DNA from: Tenacibaculum agarivorans
Lineage (GTDB): Bacteria > Bacteroidota > Bacteroidia > Flavobacteriales > Flavobacteriaceae
Direction of reading: 5' to 3'
DNA length: 64,000 nt
NCBI RefSeq assembly: GCF_001936575.1
Contig: NZ_MSMP01000002.1
Span: forward strand, 124,001 to 188,000
Positions 50,801-60,591 of the stretch are shown here, piece by piece. A model generated the notes under the pieces. The model was not told where the DNA came from, did no database searches, and saw nothing but the letters and a program-made list of their open reading frames with translations. The position numbers and the translations under genes are program-made. Within the stretch, counting starts at the first letter, position 1, and each line of letters starts with the position of its first letter.

Positions 50801-53782
50801 AATAAAAAGGGGCAAGTTGTTTTAAAACGTACCTACAGTAACAATATACCTCACGAAACATATTATGTTTATGATGATTATGATAATTTGACGTATGTAA
50901 TTCCTCCAAAAGTTGATGTTTCTGATGGAATTTCAGATAATGAACTTAATGAGTTATGTTATCAATATAGGTATGATGTACGTAATCGAATTATTGAAAA
51001 GAAGATTCCTGGTAAAGGTTGGGAATATATTGTGTATAATAAGTTAGATCTACCAATTTTAACTCAAGATAGTAATCTTAAGAGTAAACAGCAATGGTTG
51101 CTAACTAAATATGATGTTTTTGGCAGAGTAGCCTATACAGGTTTTGTATCTGATGGAAGTATTCGAAAAGTTGTTCAAAATAGAGCAAATGCATCAACTG
51201 GACCAATTTACGAGACTAAAATAGATGCTGTAAACACTTTAGGTAAAGCTGAAATATATTATACCAACAACTCTTATCCTTTTAGAGGAATACTTCGAGT
51301 ATATACCGTAAACTATTATGATGATTATAATTTTGATCATAATGTTTCAGCACCAGAAAGTGTATATGATCAATCAATAACCACTAACGTAACAGGATTA
51401 CTTACTGGTTCAAAAGTTCGAGTATTAGGTGGAGACGATTGGACAACTACCGTAAACTATTACGATCAAAAAGGAAGAAGTATTTATGTACACAGTACCA
51501 ATGAATATTTGAATACTACTGATATTGTAAAAACAAAACTTGACTTTACTGGAAATGCGTTAAAAGTTAGAAGTAAGCACCAAAAAGGAAGTCAATCTGA
51601 AATTGTAACGGTAGACACGTTTACATACGATCATATGAATCGTTTGCTATCACAAAATCAATGTATAGGAGATGATAGTTTAGTTGACAATTGTGGAGAT
51701 GTTAGTATAGCATCTAAAGTAGAGTTCAATAAAGAGATCACTAGTACTCAAAATATTGAAGCTTCAAATATTCTATTATCACCAGGTTTTACTTTTTTAG
51801 GGGCAACGAATAAAACATTTAGTGGAGTTGCTAAAAATGGAATACTTACAAATGAAAATGTAGAACAAATTGTAAATAATTCGTATGATGAAATAGGGCA
51901 GTTGACAACGAAAACTGTTGGAGGAGGACTGCAAGATGTTAATTATAAATACAATGTTAGAGGTTGGTTAAAAGAAATTAATGATGTAGATAATCTGGGA
52001 GATGATTTATTTGCATTTAAAATTAATTATGATCAAACCGAGATCAATTCAGCTAAACCGTTATTCAACGGAAATATTAGTGAAACACATTGGAAAACAG
52101 CTAATGATAATCAACTTCGTAATTATAAGTATAGCTATGATGCATTGAATCGTATTACAACTGCGAAGAGTAATGAAGGAAATTTTGATGTAAGACAAGT
52201 AGACTATGATAAAAATGGAAATATAAAAAGTTTAATACGGATAGGGTACATGGAACTCGATGAGCCTTATAGAGAAAGAGATTATGACTGGATGGATTGG
52301 TTGAACTATGAGTATGATACTGGTAATAAATTGTTAAAGGTGACTGATACTGCAGGAAAAAAATCAGGGTTTAAAGATGGTAGTAACACTGATGATGATT
52401 ATGAGTATGATGCTAATGGTAACATGACTATTGATAAAAACAAAGGAATTGAAGGTATTAGTTATAATCATTTAAACTTACCTACAGTAGTTAAAGCTAA
52501 TGGATCTTTTATTTCTTATGTGTATGATGCTATGGGGAATAAATTAAGTAAACAATTAGATATTAATAGAGGAAAAACTTTTTATGCAGGTAAGTATGTT
52601 TATGAAGAAAAACCAAGGGTAGGTACTTTCTTAACTTTCATAAATCATTCACAAGGATACATAATACCTAAAAATGAGATTGATTTTTCTGAAGGTTTTG
52701 AATATGTATATCAATATAAAGATCACTTGGGAAATATAAGGCTTTCATATAAAGATACTAATGAAGATGGTAATGTTACACAAAATGAAATACTTGAAGA
52801 AAAGAATTACTATCCCTTTGGATTACAGCATAAAGGATACAATGCAGCTGTAAATGGTATAAGCCACAACTACGGGTTTAATGGTAAAGAAGAGCATAAT
52901 GAATTAGGATTAGAGTGGCTAGATTTAGGAGCTAGAAATTACGATCCTACTATAGCTAGATTTATGGTTATAGACCCTATGGCTGATTTCATGAAAAATC
53001 AAACCCCTTATGTATTAGCAGACAATAATCCGGTAAAACTTGTAGATATCTATGGTTTTGGAGGAGGAAAAAAACCAAAACCAGGCACTACTTGGATAGG
53101 AAGATTTTTAAGGTCAATAGGTGGTTTATTTGTTAATAAATCTAAAAGAATAACATCAGGAGATAGAATTAAAGGACGAAGTTCAGAAAATTTTTCAAGA
53201 TCAACAGGTATGCCTGTAAGAAAAAAAACTCCTCAAAAACCATCTGATTCGAAACCAGATCCAATAAAAAAAGAAGAATCAAAGTCAATTTCAAATTCAG
53301 AATTAAATGCTTTATTTGGAGGGGCTAAAGTACCTACGCCAGATCCGATGATTCTACCGACTTTACCTTTACCAGAATTAATGGAAGCCAAACGAAAAGA
53401 TCCTATAATAGAAGTAGGAGAAACTCCGGTAAATATTCCAGTATCTAGGATAGATATACTTGGACAGCCAGGAAGAGGTAATTTTAGAGTTGGAAATGAT
53501 CCTACTACTCAACAATTTCTAAATACAGTATTAAATACTTTAATAGCAGATCCTAATGTCACTTTAATGATCTCGAGAGATTCATTCTTTAAGGGCAGAC
53601 AATTTGATCATCCAGATTTAGCAAAGTCAATGCCAGGGATTAATATAGATAGGAGTGAAGCAATCAAAAGCTTTCTAATAGCTAGAGGAATATCACCTAA
53701 TAGAATTGGTGTACGTCAAGGAAATATAAATTTTGAAGCTAGAAAAGGAAACACGATAACCAATTTTAGTTTTACTAAATAA
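47894..53782 (+). CDS. RHS/DUF6443 surface protein with N-terminal repeats and OmpA-like end
   Basis: 1962 aa. Signal peptide at 1-23. Eight tandem repeats of about 89 residues occupy 25-730 (consensus YKYHRLKFVG ... YC ... ITINNxTKYYKVIT ... QDADENI ... PC). A DUF6443 region follows (about 740-1000, TIRSVDYYDDLGRKKQM). RHS/YD repeats run to about 1715 with the closing motif (DHLGNIRLSYKD, YYPFGLQHKGYN, LGARNYDPTIARFMVIDPMA). The unique end has a Pro/Lys-rich linker and an OmpA-like domain (IDRSEAIKSFLIARGISPNRIGV) at about 1860-1962. RHS proteins form shells around C-terminal effectors. The OmpA-like tip is unusual. Orphan tip at 11092-12750 is a relative. Confidence 0.8.
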   Translation: MQNLKTRLLLLIVLGVFFESFAQQYYYHRAIYAGATEAQAKNYCNYNGSKRGNKFNIWGNRPLTEGEIYFMEVSGDLGYYFIKSAAQTSTNDADETVGPGAQIELSNVCNPGPNYKYHRMKFVGTSTIDVARYCQNTSQDYDFKVNIFTNDRLPVGNIYPITIGSQIKYYKVITTSNNQNQDADENININAVGSVIDPCSLPSYKYHRLKFVGNSPQETGRYCYDNATNYDLKANLLLKDLLPIGKTYPITINNQTKYYKVITASGNQSQDADENINGTAIGASINPCDYPSYKYHRMKFVGNTTVIAANYCADTSQDWDFKVNILTRNTLTVGKTYPITVGGGTKYYKVITVSNSQSQDADENINSSAVGTSIDLCALPVYKNHKLKLLDDTTEFLGRFCNDASTNWDVSVNILIATPLTVGNTYPVTIDNKTKYYKVISTSTNANSDTNTNINASAIGNAIDICSLATYKYHRLRLLGTSLNELPKYCNDNAQVWDLKANILLENILPVGTTYPITLNNVTKYYKVVTASDTPSQDADENMYGNAIGNAIDICSIRSYKYHRLRLLGNTPEETGRYCNDNTQVWNLKVNILLENKLPVNVTYPITINNITKYYKVITASDAQNQDADENLEENAVGTPINPCDFSSYKYHRLKYLGKTTGEAVKGCKPSSDWDFKANIWLQEPLKVDKIYKINDAYYKVESASNTAQQDADETLDENTTIVGPVETICNDIPRLDVDENFVYTIRPRVPLNSEELEEVVQNPTSDNENKTIRSVDYYDDLGRKKQMIAINAGGQKEDIVTPIVYDEFGRQSKQYLSFSVNNSNPGVIISENVELLNKQYHKNKYQEDFQANCSGCENPYTETVLENSPLSRSLKSGFPGTSWLVNRQNDNDRTMKYEYTSNSVSEASTVGDDVRLYRVTFAFNNTEIPQLESGEYYKPNEIYKRIVKDENWSPNQTNEKDYTTEEFTNKKGQVVLKRTYSNNIPHETYYVYDDYDNLTYVIPPKVDVSDGISDNELNELCYQYRYDVRNRIIEKKIPGKGWEYIVYNKLDLPILTQDSNLKSKQQWLLTKYDVFGRVAYTGFVSDGSIRKVVQNRANASTGPIYETKIDAVNTLGKAEIYYTNNSYPFRGILRVYTVNYYDDYNFDHNVSAPESVYDQSITTNVTGLLTGSKVRVLGGDDWTTTVNYYDQKGRSIYVHSTNEYLNTTDIVKTKLDFTGNALKVRSKHQKGSQSEIVTVDTFTYDHMNRLLSQNQCIGDDSLVDNCGDVSIASKVEFNKEITSTQNIEASNILLSPGFTFLGATNKTFSGVAKNGILTNENVEQIVNNSYDEIGQLTTKTVGGGLQDVNYKYNVRGWLKEINDVDNLGDDLFAFKINYDQTEINSAKPLFNGNISETHWKTANDNQLRNYKYSYDALNRITTAKSNEGNFDVRQVDYDKNGNIKSLIRIGYMELDEPYRERDYDWMDWLNYEYDTGNKLLKVTDTAGKKSGFKDGSNTDDDYEYDANGNMTIDKNKGIEGISYNHLNLPTVVKANGSFISYVYDAMGNKLSKQLDINRGKTFYAGKYVYEEKPRVGTFLTFINHSQGYIIPKNEIDFSEGFEYVYQYKDHLGNIRLSYKDTNEDGNVTQNEILEEKNYYPFGLQHKGYNAAVNGISHNYGFNGKEEHNELGLEWLDLGARNYDPTIARFMVIDPMADFMKNQTPYVLADNNPVKLVDIYGFGGGKKPKPGTTWIGRFLRSIGGLFVNKSKRITSGDRIKGRSSENFSRSTGMPVRKKTPQKPSDSKPDPIKKEESKSISNSELNALFGGAKVPTPDPMILPTLPLPELMEAKRKDPIIEVGETPVNIPVSRIDILGQPGRGNFRVGNDPTTQQFLNTVLNTLIADPNVTLMISRDSFFKGRQFDHPDLAKSMPGINIDRSEAIKSFLIARGISPNRIGVRQGNINFEARKGNTITNFSFTK
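47966..50083 (+). repeat. Eight tandem in-frame repeats of about 267 bp
   Basis: The starts are spaced near 267 bases (for example 48236 and 48503). Each unit encodes about 89 residues with a YKYHR start, two cysteines and a DADEN segment. The first and last units are the most divergent. The arrangement lies inside the 1962-aa RHS gene. Confidence 0.8.
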
Positions 53783-53817
53783 TAAAATTTTAAAGCAATT
53801 AATTATAATTCAACAAT

Positions 53818-56800
53818 ATGAAGCTTAAAAAAGAACACCATTTATTTTTGATTTGTGCGCTATTCATATGTTATAATTCTTTTTCACAAGAGCGAGAATA
53901 TGGATATGATGAACCTTTCAAATTATTTGAAAAAGACAAAACTCGAAAGTTTGAAAAAGCACCACAATCGTATGACTTTATTGATTATACAGGAGAAGGT
54001 TCTGTTAATAAAACAAATGGAAAATTTGAATTAACTGTTCCGTTTTATACCTATTCAGATGAACATATTCAATTGCCTTTTGGTATTAATTATTCTACAT
54101 CAGGAGTTAAAATGTCGGAACAATTATCTACTGTAGGTATAGATTGGGATTTAGTAGCTGGAGGAGAAGTAAGGCGAATTGTAAAAGGTATGCCAGATGA
54201 TTTAACATCTAGTGCTAATGAAGGCTCTAGGCAATCTTTTAATAATGCCTTTACAGGTAGAGAATATAGGTTTCCTAATTCAAGAGGTTATGTAGCTACT
54301 AACAGAGGACCAAATGGAGCAGGACTTTTTGATAATCACAAGTATGATAAAGATACACAGATGTTTTCTGGTATTGGTCATGTAGGTTTCTTTGGGTCTT
54401 TACGAAATAATAAAGCTACATATTATATGTATCATTTCCCTAGAAATAGGCGCATGAAAACATCCAACATAAAGGATACTATGGAAGAGTTTAAGTACTA
54501 TTCGGGTAGATCTGAAAATGATATGCAGCGTGATATTTTTAAGGTAAGGTTGGGTAATATAGATTTTTCATTTATGCTACAGGAAAAAGAAATGCATGAT
54601 GGAAGTAATGTTGATGATTATCCAGGTGGAGGTGGAAAACCTTATAATGGTTGGCATGTGTATAAAGCTATACCTCTTGATGATAAAGGATATAAAATAG
54701 AATTTAAGGTAGATAATATCCCTTTATTTCACCGCTGGTATGATACTAACAAACCTAATCCTTACAGAAGCAGAGAAATTACTTTTGATGCAAATGGTAA
54801 TCCTCAAAGCAAATCTGTAAACTACCATTTAAAAGAAGGAATTTCAGGGTTTATAATTACCGACAAAAAGGGAGTACAATATGTTTTTGATAAAATTACG
54901 TATGTGGATAATGAATATTTGAACACACATATTGATAACGATTATTTTTTACCCATATGGAATTACCCTGAATCAGGAACCAAAGCTATGCAATGGGGAA
55001 TGGAATCTTCATTAACTACTTCTTGGAAGATTAGTAAAATAGTATTACCTAACAAATTAGAAGTTTTATTTGAATATTATCCAGTAACTTATAATCATGA
55101 TGTAGAGGTAACAAGAAGTCATTTAGGAGAATATAAAGGGTATAATTATAACTTAGAGCCGCTATGGCATCCTGAAGCTAATGGAGACTTTTATGTAAAC
55201 AAAAGAGTTGTGACACATGAATTAAAAAGAGTTGTTCTACCTAAAGCGATTATAGAATTTGAATATGAATCTTCATCATCATCTAATGCAAGTAGATTAG
55301 ATGTTAAATCAAGTTTTAATGCGAATCTAACTAGAGTAAAAATATTAGATAGAATTACTTCAAATTTTGTAAGAGAGTTTATTCTTAAAAAAGATATTCT
55401 TAAATATTCTAGAGACGTTCATCATAAGGGACATAGAATGTTTTTAACTTCTCTTACAGATTCTAGAAAAGAAAGATCGTATACCTTTGCTTATGATAGG
55501 CCTGAATTATTAAAAAGAAAAAATACAGCACAGTTTCAAGATATTTGGGGGTATCCTTTATTAGATAGTAAAGATGCGCATCCTTCTTTTCCTAAATTTT
55601 ATGTTGCTAACTCGAATTCAGCAGGATATAAAATAATGTATCATCGTCCAGAAAATTCAGATTATTTTGTTTTTGAAGGATCAGATCGATTTCCAATAGC
55701 CTCAGAAACTACCTTAGGTACGTTAAAGCAAGTCACATTTCCAACTTCTGGTTCCTTAAATATTGAATATGAACCCAACATGTATTATGATGTGAATACT
55801 AAAGAGAAAAACGTTGTTGGTCCTGGTGTTCGAGTGAAGAAATTATCATATAATGATGAAGATGGGGTCTCAAAAATTGTAAAACAATATGGATATAACC
55901 TGAAAACTCAAAGCGATAAATCTTCAGGAAATATTATGTTCAGACCTAGTTTTGCCTATATCGCAAATCATGGGTATGATAATGAAATAGATAGAGCACA
56001 GCTAGAAAATAAGAACTATACTTATTATGATAATAGTTTAACAATAGCCTATAATAAAGCAAAAGGTTTACTTAAAAAAGGAATAGATTATGGAAGTAGT
56101 CAAAGTGATCAACTCTATACGACCAATCAAAATTATTTACTAAAAAAATTGATTAAAACGTCCAATTATCCATTAGGATCTAATTTTGATATTTCAGGGA
56201 ATGAAATTATATATAATGAGGTTTCTGAAAGAATAATGGACCCCAATAGTAATAATTCAATGGGAGAAAAACGATTTTTCAATCATTATGAAGATAATAG
56301 AACTTTAGTTCGAATGAGCGGTGGAAATTCGGATGAGTATCAAACTATAGAACCTAATTATGTAGCAGAATCAGGTATTTTATCCATAACAAGTCATGGA
56401 AATCCTTGGCCCTTGTATAAACTATCTTTTGGTTTGATGGAAATTGAAGGAAAAGATATTTATCCGTTTCCTGATAGAAGTTATTTTGGAACTACAGGAC
56501 GATTTAATGGTTTAACATATAAAATAGAAGAATCTAATCAATCACAAGAAGTAGTACGTAAAGAAGAATTTGAGTTTGATTTGTCTTTACCAAATGCAGA
56601 AAGGAAAATTAAAGCAATCACAAATAACTTTCAATTTACATATGTTTTTGAGGCTTCTACAGCAAATGGAAATCAAGAGTATTATGATCTTTGGAAAACG
56701 AATGGAAGTTATACTAATTATCGTTCTCCTGATTATAGAGAATTATCTTTAGGAGTAAATTTCTTTACTGTAAAAGAAATGTTTCCACAAACAAAAGTTA

Positions 56801-57558
56801 TCTTAAAATCAAAAACAACCAAAGTAGATAATGTTGAATCCACTCAAGAGTATCAGTATGAAACTACCAATCTTCAAGTATCAAAATTACAAACTAGAAA
56901 TAGTAGAGGAGATCTTCAAGAAGAAGAGTTAAAATATGTTTTTGATTTGCCTTATAGTGCTTCAAACCAAGAATTAATGGATAAAAATATAACCGAAACA
57001 CCGCTTAAACTTATTTCTAAAAATAACGGTGTAACTCTTGGAGAAAAAACAACGGAATACAATATTTTTCCTATTGAATCCACTTTGGGAACTAAAGTTT
57101 TACCTCATAAAGAAATTGTATCAAAAGGAAATAATCCAGATTATGAAAATATGATTTATGATAAATACGATGATCATGATAACTTATTAGAGTATCATCG
57201 TCCTGGAGGAATTTATACATCAATTTTATGGGGATTTGATAAAGAATACCCTTTAGCTAAAGTTGAGGGCGTAAAATATGATGAGATGATAGCTGTTTTT
57301 AGTTCCGTTGAACTTTCAGCTTTAAACGATAACTCTAATGTAAACGCTCTAAGAAATATTCTTAATAAACTAAGAGGTCATTTTCCAAAAGCGCTAATAA
57401 CAACATATACACTGGATCCACTTATAGGTTTAACCAGTATCACGGATCCTAGAGGAAATACCACTTATTTCGAATATGATATTTTTGATAGATTGAAAGC
57501 AGTGAAAGATTTTGAAGGAAATGTAATAGAGGATTATAATTATAAATTCAAAAATTAA
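53818..57558 (+). CDS. RHS-repeat surface protein, second of pair
   Basis: The 1246-aa protein has a signal peptide (ending YNSFSQ) and a flavobacterial RHS N-terminal region (GSVNKTNGKFELTVPFYTY, GIDWDLVAGGEVRRIVKGMP). The middle is divergent; it ends in a YD-repeat (TDPRGNTTYFEYDIFDRLKAVKDFEGNVIEDYNY). It stops at the repeat, without a hypervariable toxin tip. It starts 35 bases after the larger RHS gene and closes the operon, with a terminator 9 bases after its stop. Confidence 0.75.
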   Translation: MKLKKEHHLFLICALFICYNSFSQEREYGYDEPFKLFEKDKTRKFEKAPQSYDFIDYTGEGSVNKTNGKFELTVPFYTYSDEHIQLPFGINYSTSGVKMSEQLSTVGIDWDLVAGGEVRRIVKGMPDDLTSSANEGSRQSFNNAFTGREYRFPNSRGYVATNRGPNGAGLFDNHKYDKDTQMFSGIGHVGFFGSLRNNKATYYMYHFPRNRRMKTSNIKDTMEEFKYYSGRSENDMQRDIFKVRLGNIDFSFMLQEKEMHDGSNVDDYPGGGGKPYNGWHVYKAIPLDDKGYKIEFKVDNIPLFHRWYDTNKPNPYRSREITFDANGNPQSKSVNYHLKEGISGFIITDKKGVQYVFDKITYVDNEYLNTHIDNDYFLPIWNYPESGTKAMQWGMESSLTTSWKISKIVLPNKLEVLFEYYPVTYNHDVEVTRSHLGEYKGYNYNLEPLWHPEANGDFYVNKRVVTHELKRVVLPKAIIEFEYESSSSSNASRLDVKSSFNANLTRVKILDRITSNFVREFILKKDILKYSRDVHHKGHRMFLTSLTDSRKERSYTFAYDRPELLKRKNTAQFQDIWGYPLLDSKDAHPSFPKFYVANSNSAGYKIMYHRPENSDYFVFEGSDRFPIASETTLGTLKQVTFPTSGSLNIEYEPNMYYDVNTKEKNVVGPGVRVKKLSYNDEDGVSKIVKQYGYNLKTQSDKSSGNIMFRPSFAYIANHGYDNEIDRAQLENKNYTYYDNSLTIAYNKAKGLLKKGIDYGSSQSDQLYTTNQNYLLKKLIKTSNYPLGSNFDISGNEIIYNEVSERIMDPNSNNSMGEKRFFNHYEDNRTLVRMSGGNSDEYQTIEPNYVAESGILSITSHGNPWPLYKLSFGLMEIEGKDIYPFPDRSYFGTTGRFNGLTYKIEESNQSQEVVRKEEFEFDLSLPNAERKIKAITNNFQFTYVFEASTANGNQEYYDLWKTNGSYTNYRSPDYRELSLGVNFFTVKEMFPQTKVILKSKTTKVDNVESTQEYQYETTNLQVSKLQTRNSRGDLQEEELKYVFDLPYSASNQELMDKNITETPLKLISKNNGVTLGEKTTEYNIFPIESTLGTKVLPHKEIVSKGNNPDYENMIYDKYDDHDNLLEYHRPGGIYTSILWGFDKEYPLAKVEGVKYDEMIAVFSSVELSALNDNSNVNALRNILNKLRGHFPKALITTYTLDPLIGLTSITDPRGNTTYFEYDIFDRLKAVKDFEGNVIEDYNYKFKN

Positions 57559-57568
57559 ATTAAAAAGT

Positions 57569-57600
57569 ATAGCTCGGAAATTTTTCGAGCTATGTTTTTT
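57569..57600 (+). terminator. Terminator of the RHS operon
   Basis: Stem ATAGCTCG (57569-57576) / CGAGCTAT (57586-57593), 9-base loop, followed by GTTTTTT. It lies 10 bases after the RHS stop. Confidence 0.85.
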
Positions 57601-57682
57601 ATACGAAATACTTTATTTCTAATAGAATTGTAAAAGAAAAGAGGTGAGTTTTTAAGCACAGAATTCTAGTGTTTTACAATTT

Positions 57683-57698
57683 TGGCACGCTACTTGGT
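57683..57698 (+). promoter_or_regulatory. Sigma-54-like promoter of the Arg-rich protein gene
   Basis: TGGCACG (57683-57689), four bases, TTGGT (57694-57698), close to the TGGCACG-N4-TTGCW consensus of sigma-54, with one change (C to G) at the -12 GC. The spacing of the -24 GG and -12 element is right. The predicted start is about 57710, followed by an ATG at 57728 or 57749. Confidence 0.55.
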
Positions 57699-57748
57699 AT
57701 ACTGTAAGTGTATATCAAAAAAATGATATGCATTTAAAATCAAATAGT

Positions 57749-58930
57749 ATGAGAAAATTTGTTTTACTACTTACAGGAATTTTGTTAGCAACGTTTTCAG
57801 CTAACGCGTCAGAAGCGAATACAAATACAACCGCACGTTATTATAACTACGGTAAATCATTCATCTTTACAGAAGGTGGTGTTGAATTCGCAGTATATCC
57901 AGATGGACAATTCGATTTTTACCTAGATGAGCAATCATGTGGTGTGAATGTTAATATCAACACGCCAGGCTTGAATATAAGTTTTAATTCTGGGTATAAT
58001 TATGATCCATTTGTACAATATGATGACTATGGAGCAGTAGTGCAAATTGAAGATACTCCGATTTTTTACGATCATTATGGTAGAATTGTTCAAGCAGGTG
58101 ATGTTTTTATTCGATATAATCGTTGGGGACGAGTATCTAGAGTAGGAGGGTTATATGTACATTATAATGGTTATGGAGATTTTCTGAACTGTTCTGGTTA
58201 TATCAATAGCTTTAATAGACGTTATGTGTATAGACCTTATCATAGATACTTTTCAGTACCAGTTGTAGATAGATGTATTGTTTGGGATCGTCCTTACAGA
58301 AGATTTTATTCTCCTTACAGATGTTCATATACAGTATATAGAAACAATTATTACAACGGATATTATAGTAGACCATATAGAAATCGTAGTTATTATAGAC
58401 CTAATAGTACTATCAGAAGTTACAACAGAGGATATAGAGTAGCAAATGCTAGAAATGTAAGATATAGGTCTAGAGATAATAGAGTAGCGATGTACAAGAG
58501 AAATGATCGTAACTATAGTAGCATCAACAGAAGTAGATCATCTAGAGTCGCAAACAATAACAATCGAAATGTAACTAGATCTCGTACTGTAACAAGAAAT
58601 ACAAGAACTGTTTCAAGAGATAGATCAAATAGTAGAGTTTCGAGTAATAGAACATATACTAATAGTGGAAGAAATAGAAAAGCTATCGCAGACAGATCAT
58701 ATAGTAGAACATCTACTAATAATAGAACGACTAGAACAACACAAAAACCTAGAAGTTATACTAGAAGTCGTTCCGTAAGTACAACAAAAAGAGCTCAAAC
58801 AAGTAGAAATAATAATAGAGCAAAAGTATCAAGATCTAATACAAGAACGAGTAAAAGAAGTGTGAATAATAGATCAACAAGAAATACAAGTTCAAGATCA
58901 AGATCAAGAACAGTTAGAGCTAGTAGATAA
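57749..58930 (+). CDS. Exported arginine-rich low-complexity protein
   Basis: The start at 57749 begins a clean signal peptide (MRKFVLLLTGILLATFSANAS); an in-frame ATG at 57728 gives seven more residues. The 393-aa product has an N-terminal domain (to about residue 175) with Gly/Tyr-rich segments (YDPFVQYDDYGAVVQIEDTP, YNRWGRVSRVGGLYVHYNG). The C-terminal half is almost only Arg, Ser, Asn, Thr and Tyr, ending TVRASR, and is strongly basic. It may bind DNA, LPS or the cell wall after export. A sigma-54-like promoter precedes it and a terminator follows. Family not identified. Confidence 0.7.
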   Translation: MRKFVLLLTGILLATFSANASEANTNTTARYYNYGKSFIFTEGGVEFAVYPDGQFDFYLDEQSCGVNVNINTPGLNISFNSGYNYDPFVQYDDYGAVVQIEDTPIFYDHYGRIVQAGDVFIRYNRWGRVSRVGGLYVHYNGYGDFLNCSGYINSFNRRYVYRPYHRYFSVPVVDRCIVWDRPYRRFYSPYRCSYTVYRNNYYNGYYSRPYRNRSYYRPNSTIRSYNRGYRVANARNVRYRSRDNRVAMYKRNDRNYSSINRSRSSRVANNNNRNVTRSRTVTRNTRTVSRDRSNSRVSSNRTYTNSGRNRKAIADRSYSRTSTNNRTTRTTQKPRSYTRSRSVSTTKRAQTSRNNNRAKVSRSNTRTSKRSVNNRSTRNTSSRSRSRTVRASR

Positions 58931-58961
58931 TATAGGCATAAAAAGAATTAGAAATAATACT

Positions 58962-58992
58962 AAAAAACCACACCTTTAAGGTGTGGTTTTTT
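58962..58992 (+). terminator. Terminator of the Arg-rich protein gene
   Basis: A perfect 15-bp inverted repeat (58962-58976, 58978-58992) around CCACACC/GGTGTGG, ending in six T residues. It lies 32 bases after the stop. Confidence 0.9.
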
Positions 58993-59062
58993 ATATTTAA
59001 TAAATATGTATTTCGTTTTTAATATTTTAGCAGACTGTAAATGTTAAAATTTATGCAATAAG

Positions 59063-60202
59063 ATGGAAAAGGAAATTATTCATTGCCCCAGTTGTAAGCA
59101 CAGAGTACGTGTGCCAAAATATAAAAACATAGTATTTACCTGTCCTAAATGCCAGAATAGAGTACATTATGATGGAAGAATAAACAAAAAACCATATTAC
59201 ATTGGTTTTGCTGCCTTAGCTTTAATCATAGCTTATTTTGCTTTTTTTGGTGATTATTTTTCATATTTGAGTGTAAAGAATAAAAGAACTCAAAGTGCTT
59301 GTAATAGATATTATAACGCATATCCTAAAGGATACTTTACAGAAGAAGTACGTTTCATTGAGGTAGAGGTAACTAATGATATAGAAGTAGTCCGAGAGTT
59401 TTTAGACGCATATCCTGAAAGTGAAAAAAGAAACGAAGTAATACAAATCAATGAAACTATTTGGGAAGAAGAGATGAAACGCTATGATGAAGTAGTGGTG
59501 AATAAAGAAAATTTAGATGCAGATGCGGTAAGTTTCTTTAGAAGTCTTTTACGTTATATGAGAGATCATAATGCATCAACTATAGTGTTAAGCTTGCAAG
59601 GTGATATAGATGTGAAAAACTTCCAAGATTATGATATTTCTGTACAAAGTAAGTTAGATGAATTCTTTCAAGTTATAGAAAAAAGAAAAATTTCAGAAAA
59701 TATTATTGATATAACAAGTAACTATAGCCAAGGATATATTAGAAAATATGAAGATATTATTATAGATGCTTTAGACGCTGGTTTTGAAAATATACTTTCA
59801 AATAATTTTATTAAAGTAACTTCCGATAAGTATGCTAAAAGTCCTTTGCAAATTTCGATCAAATACCAAATAAAGAATCAGGAAGATCGAATTTTTATAA
59901 AAGATCAAGATCATCCGGTTATTTGGGTGCATTCTAAAAATAATACTCTTGGGGCTGAAAAAGAGTTTATATCTTACCTTATAGGTGTAGCAATTAATTT
60001 TTCATTTGAAATGAATATTCCTGAGAGTACTGAAAGCTTTGAGTTTAATCAGAAAACAAATGCTTTAGATAATATTCAAAATATACAAAGTATAGAAGAA
60101 GGTTACCGAAGAATGACAGCGCAAAATTTTTACAATTTCAGTACCATTATTTCCAGAAAATTTGGATTATTAGAAGAAGAAAAGGTTACAGTGACTAAAT
60201 AA
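59063..60202 (+). CDS. Zinc-ribbon membrane protein, 379 aa
   Basis: A zinc ribbon (CPSC at 8-11, CPKC at 27-30) is followed by a membrane helix at about 47-66. A soluble part at about 70-379 shows tandem helical units at 80-130 (NRYYNAYPKGYFTEEVRFIEVE, VREFLDAYPESEKRNEVIQI). A mixed domain comes next, with QISIKYQIKNQEDRIFIKDQ. Such zinc-ribbon membrane proteins are widespread but this C-terminal part is not one I recognise. No neighbour suggests a role. Confidence 0.6.
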   Translation: MEKEIIHCPSCKHRVRVPKYKNIVFTCPKCQNRVHYDGRINKKPYYIGFAALALIIAYFAFFGDYFSYLSVKNKRTQSACNRYYNAYPKGYFTEEVRFIEVEVTNDIEVVREFLDAYPESEKRNEVIQINETIWEEEMKRYDEVVVNKENLDADAVSFFRSLLRYMRDHNASTIVLSLQGDIDVKNFQDYDISVQSKLDEFFQVIEKRKISENIIDITSNYSQGYIRKYEDIIIDALDAGFENILSNNFIKVTSDKYAKSPLQISIKYQIKNQEDRIFIKDQDHPVIWVHSKNNTLGAEKEFISYLIGVAINFSFEMNIPESTESFEFNQKTNALDNIQNIQSIEEGYRRMTAQNFYNFSTIISRKFGLLEEEKVTVTK

Positions 60203-60591
60203 AAAGACCGAACTCTCTACTAAGTAAAGAATCCGATCCAATAGCTAAATACTCAAAAAAGGGCTATCTGTTTTTCCATGTTTTAAGTATATGGAATAGA
60301 TAAGGTAGTGTGTTATAAATAAACGTAGTTTTAATATTTGCCCTTAGTGTAAAGTTCTGAATATTTATTGATTATTTATTCAGGAGTTTACCTGAGAAAA
60401 AACAGGAAAATAAAGTTTTTAAAAAGGTAGTTTTCTTTTGAAATCATTTTTTTGAAAAACTCATAGTAATTGAGGAAAATAAGGAAGACTACTAATTTCA
60501 ATTGATTCAATATTAAGAATATAGAAATATGATTTTTATTTTTAATGGATTATAGATAAGTTCGCTTTCAAATTCCATCTAAAAGATTGAA
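60203..60591. other. Intergenic region without recognised genes
   Basis: These 389 bases hold no frame I would support. A weak hairpin (ATAGC 60241-60245 / GCTAT 60263-60267, followed by CTGTTTTT) may end the zinc-ribbon gene. The rest is AT-rich and precedes the transporter gene, whose promoter I could not fix. Confidence 0.45.
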
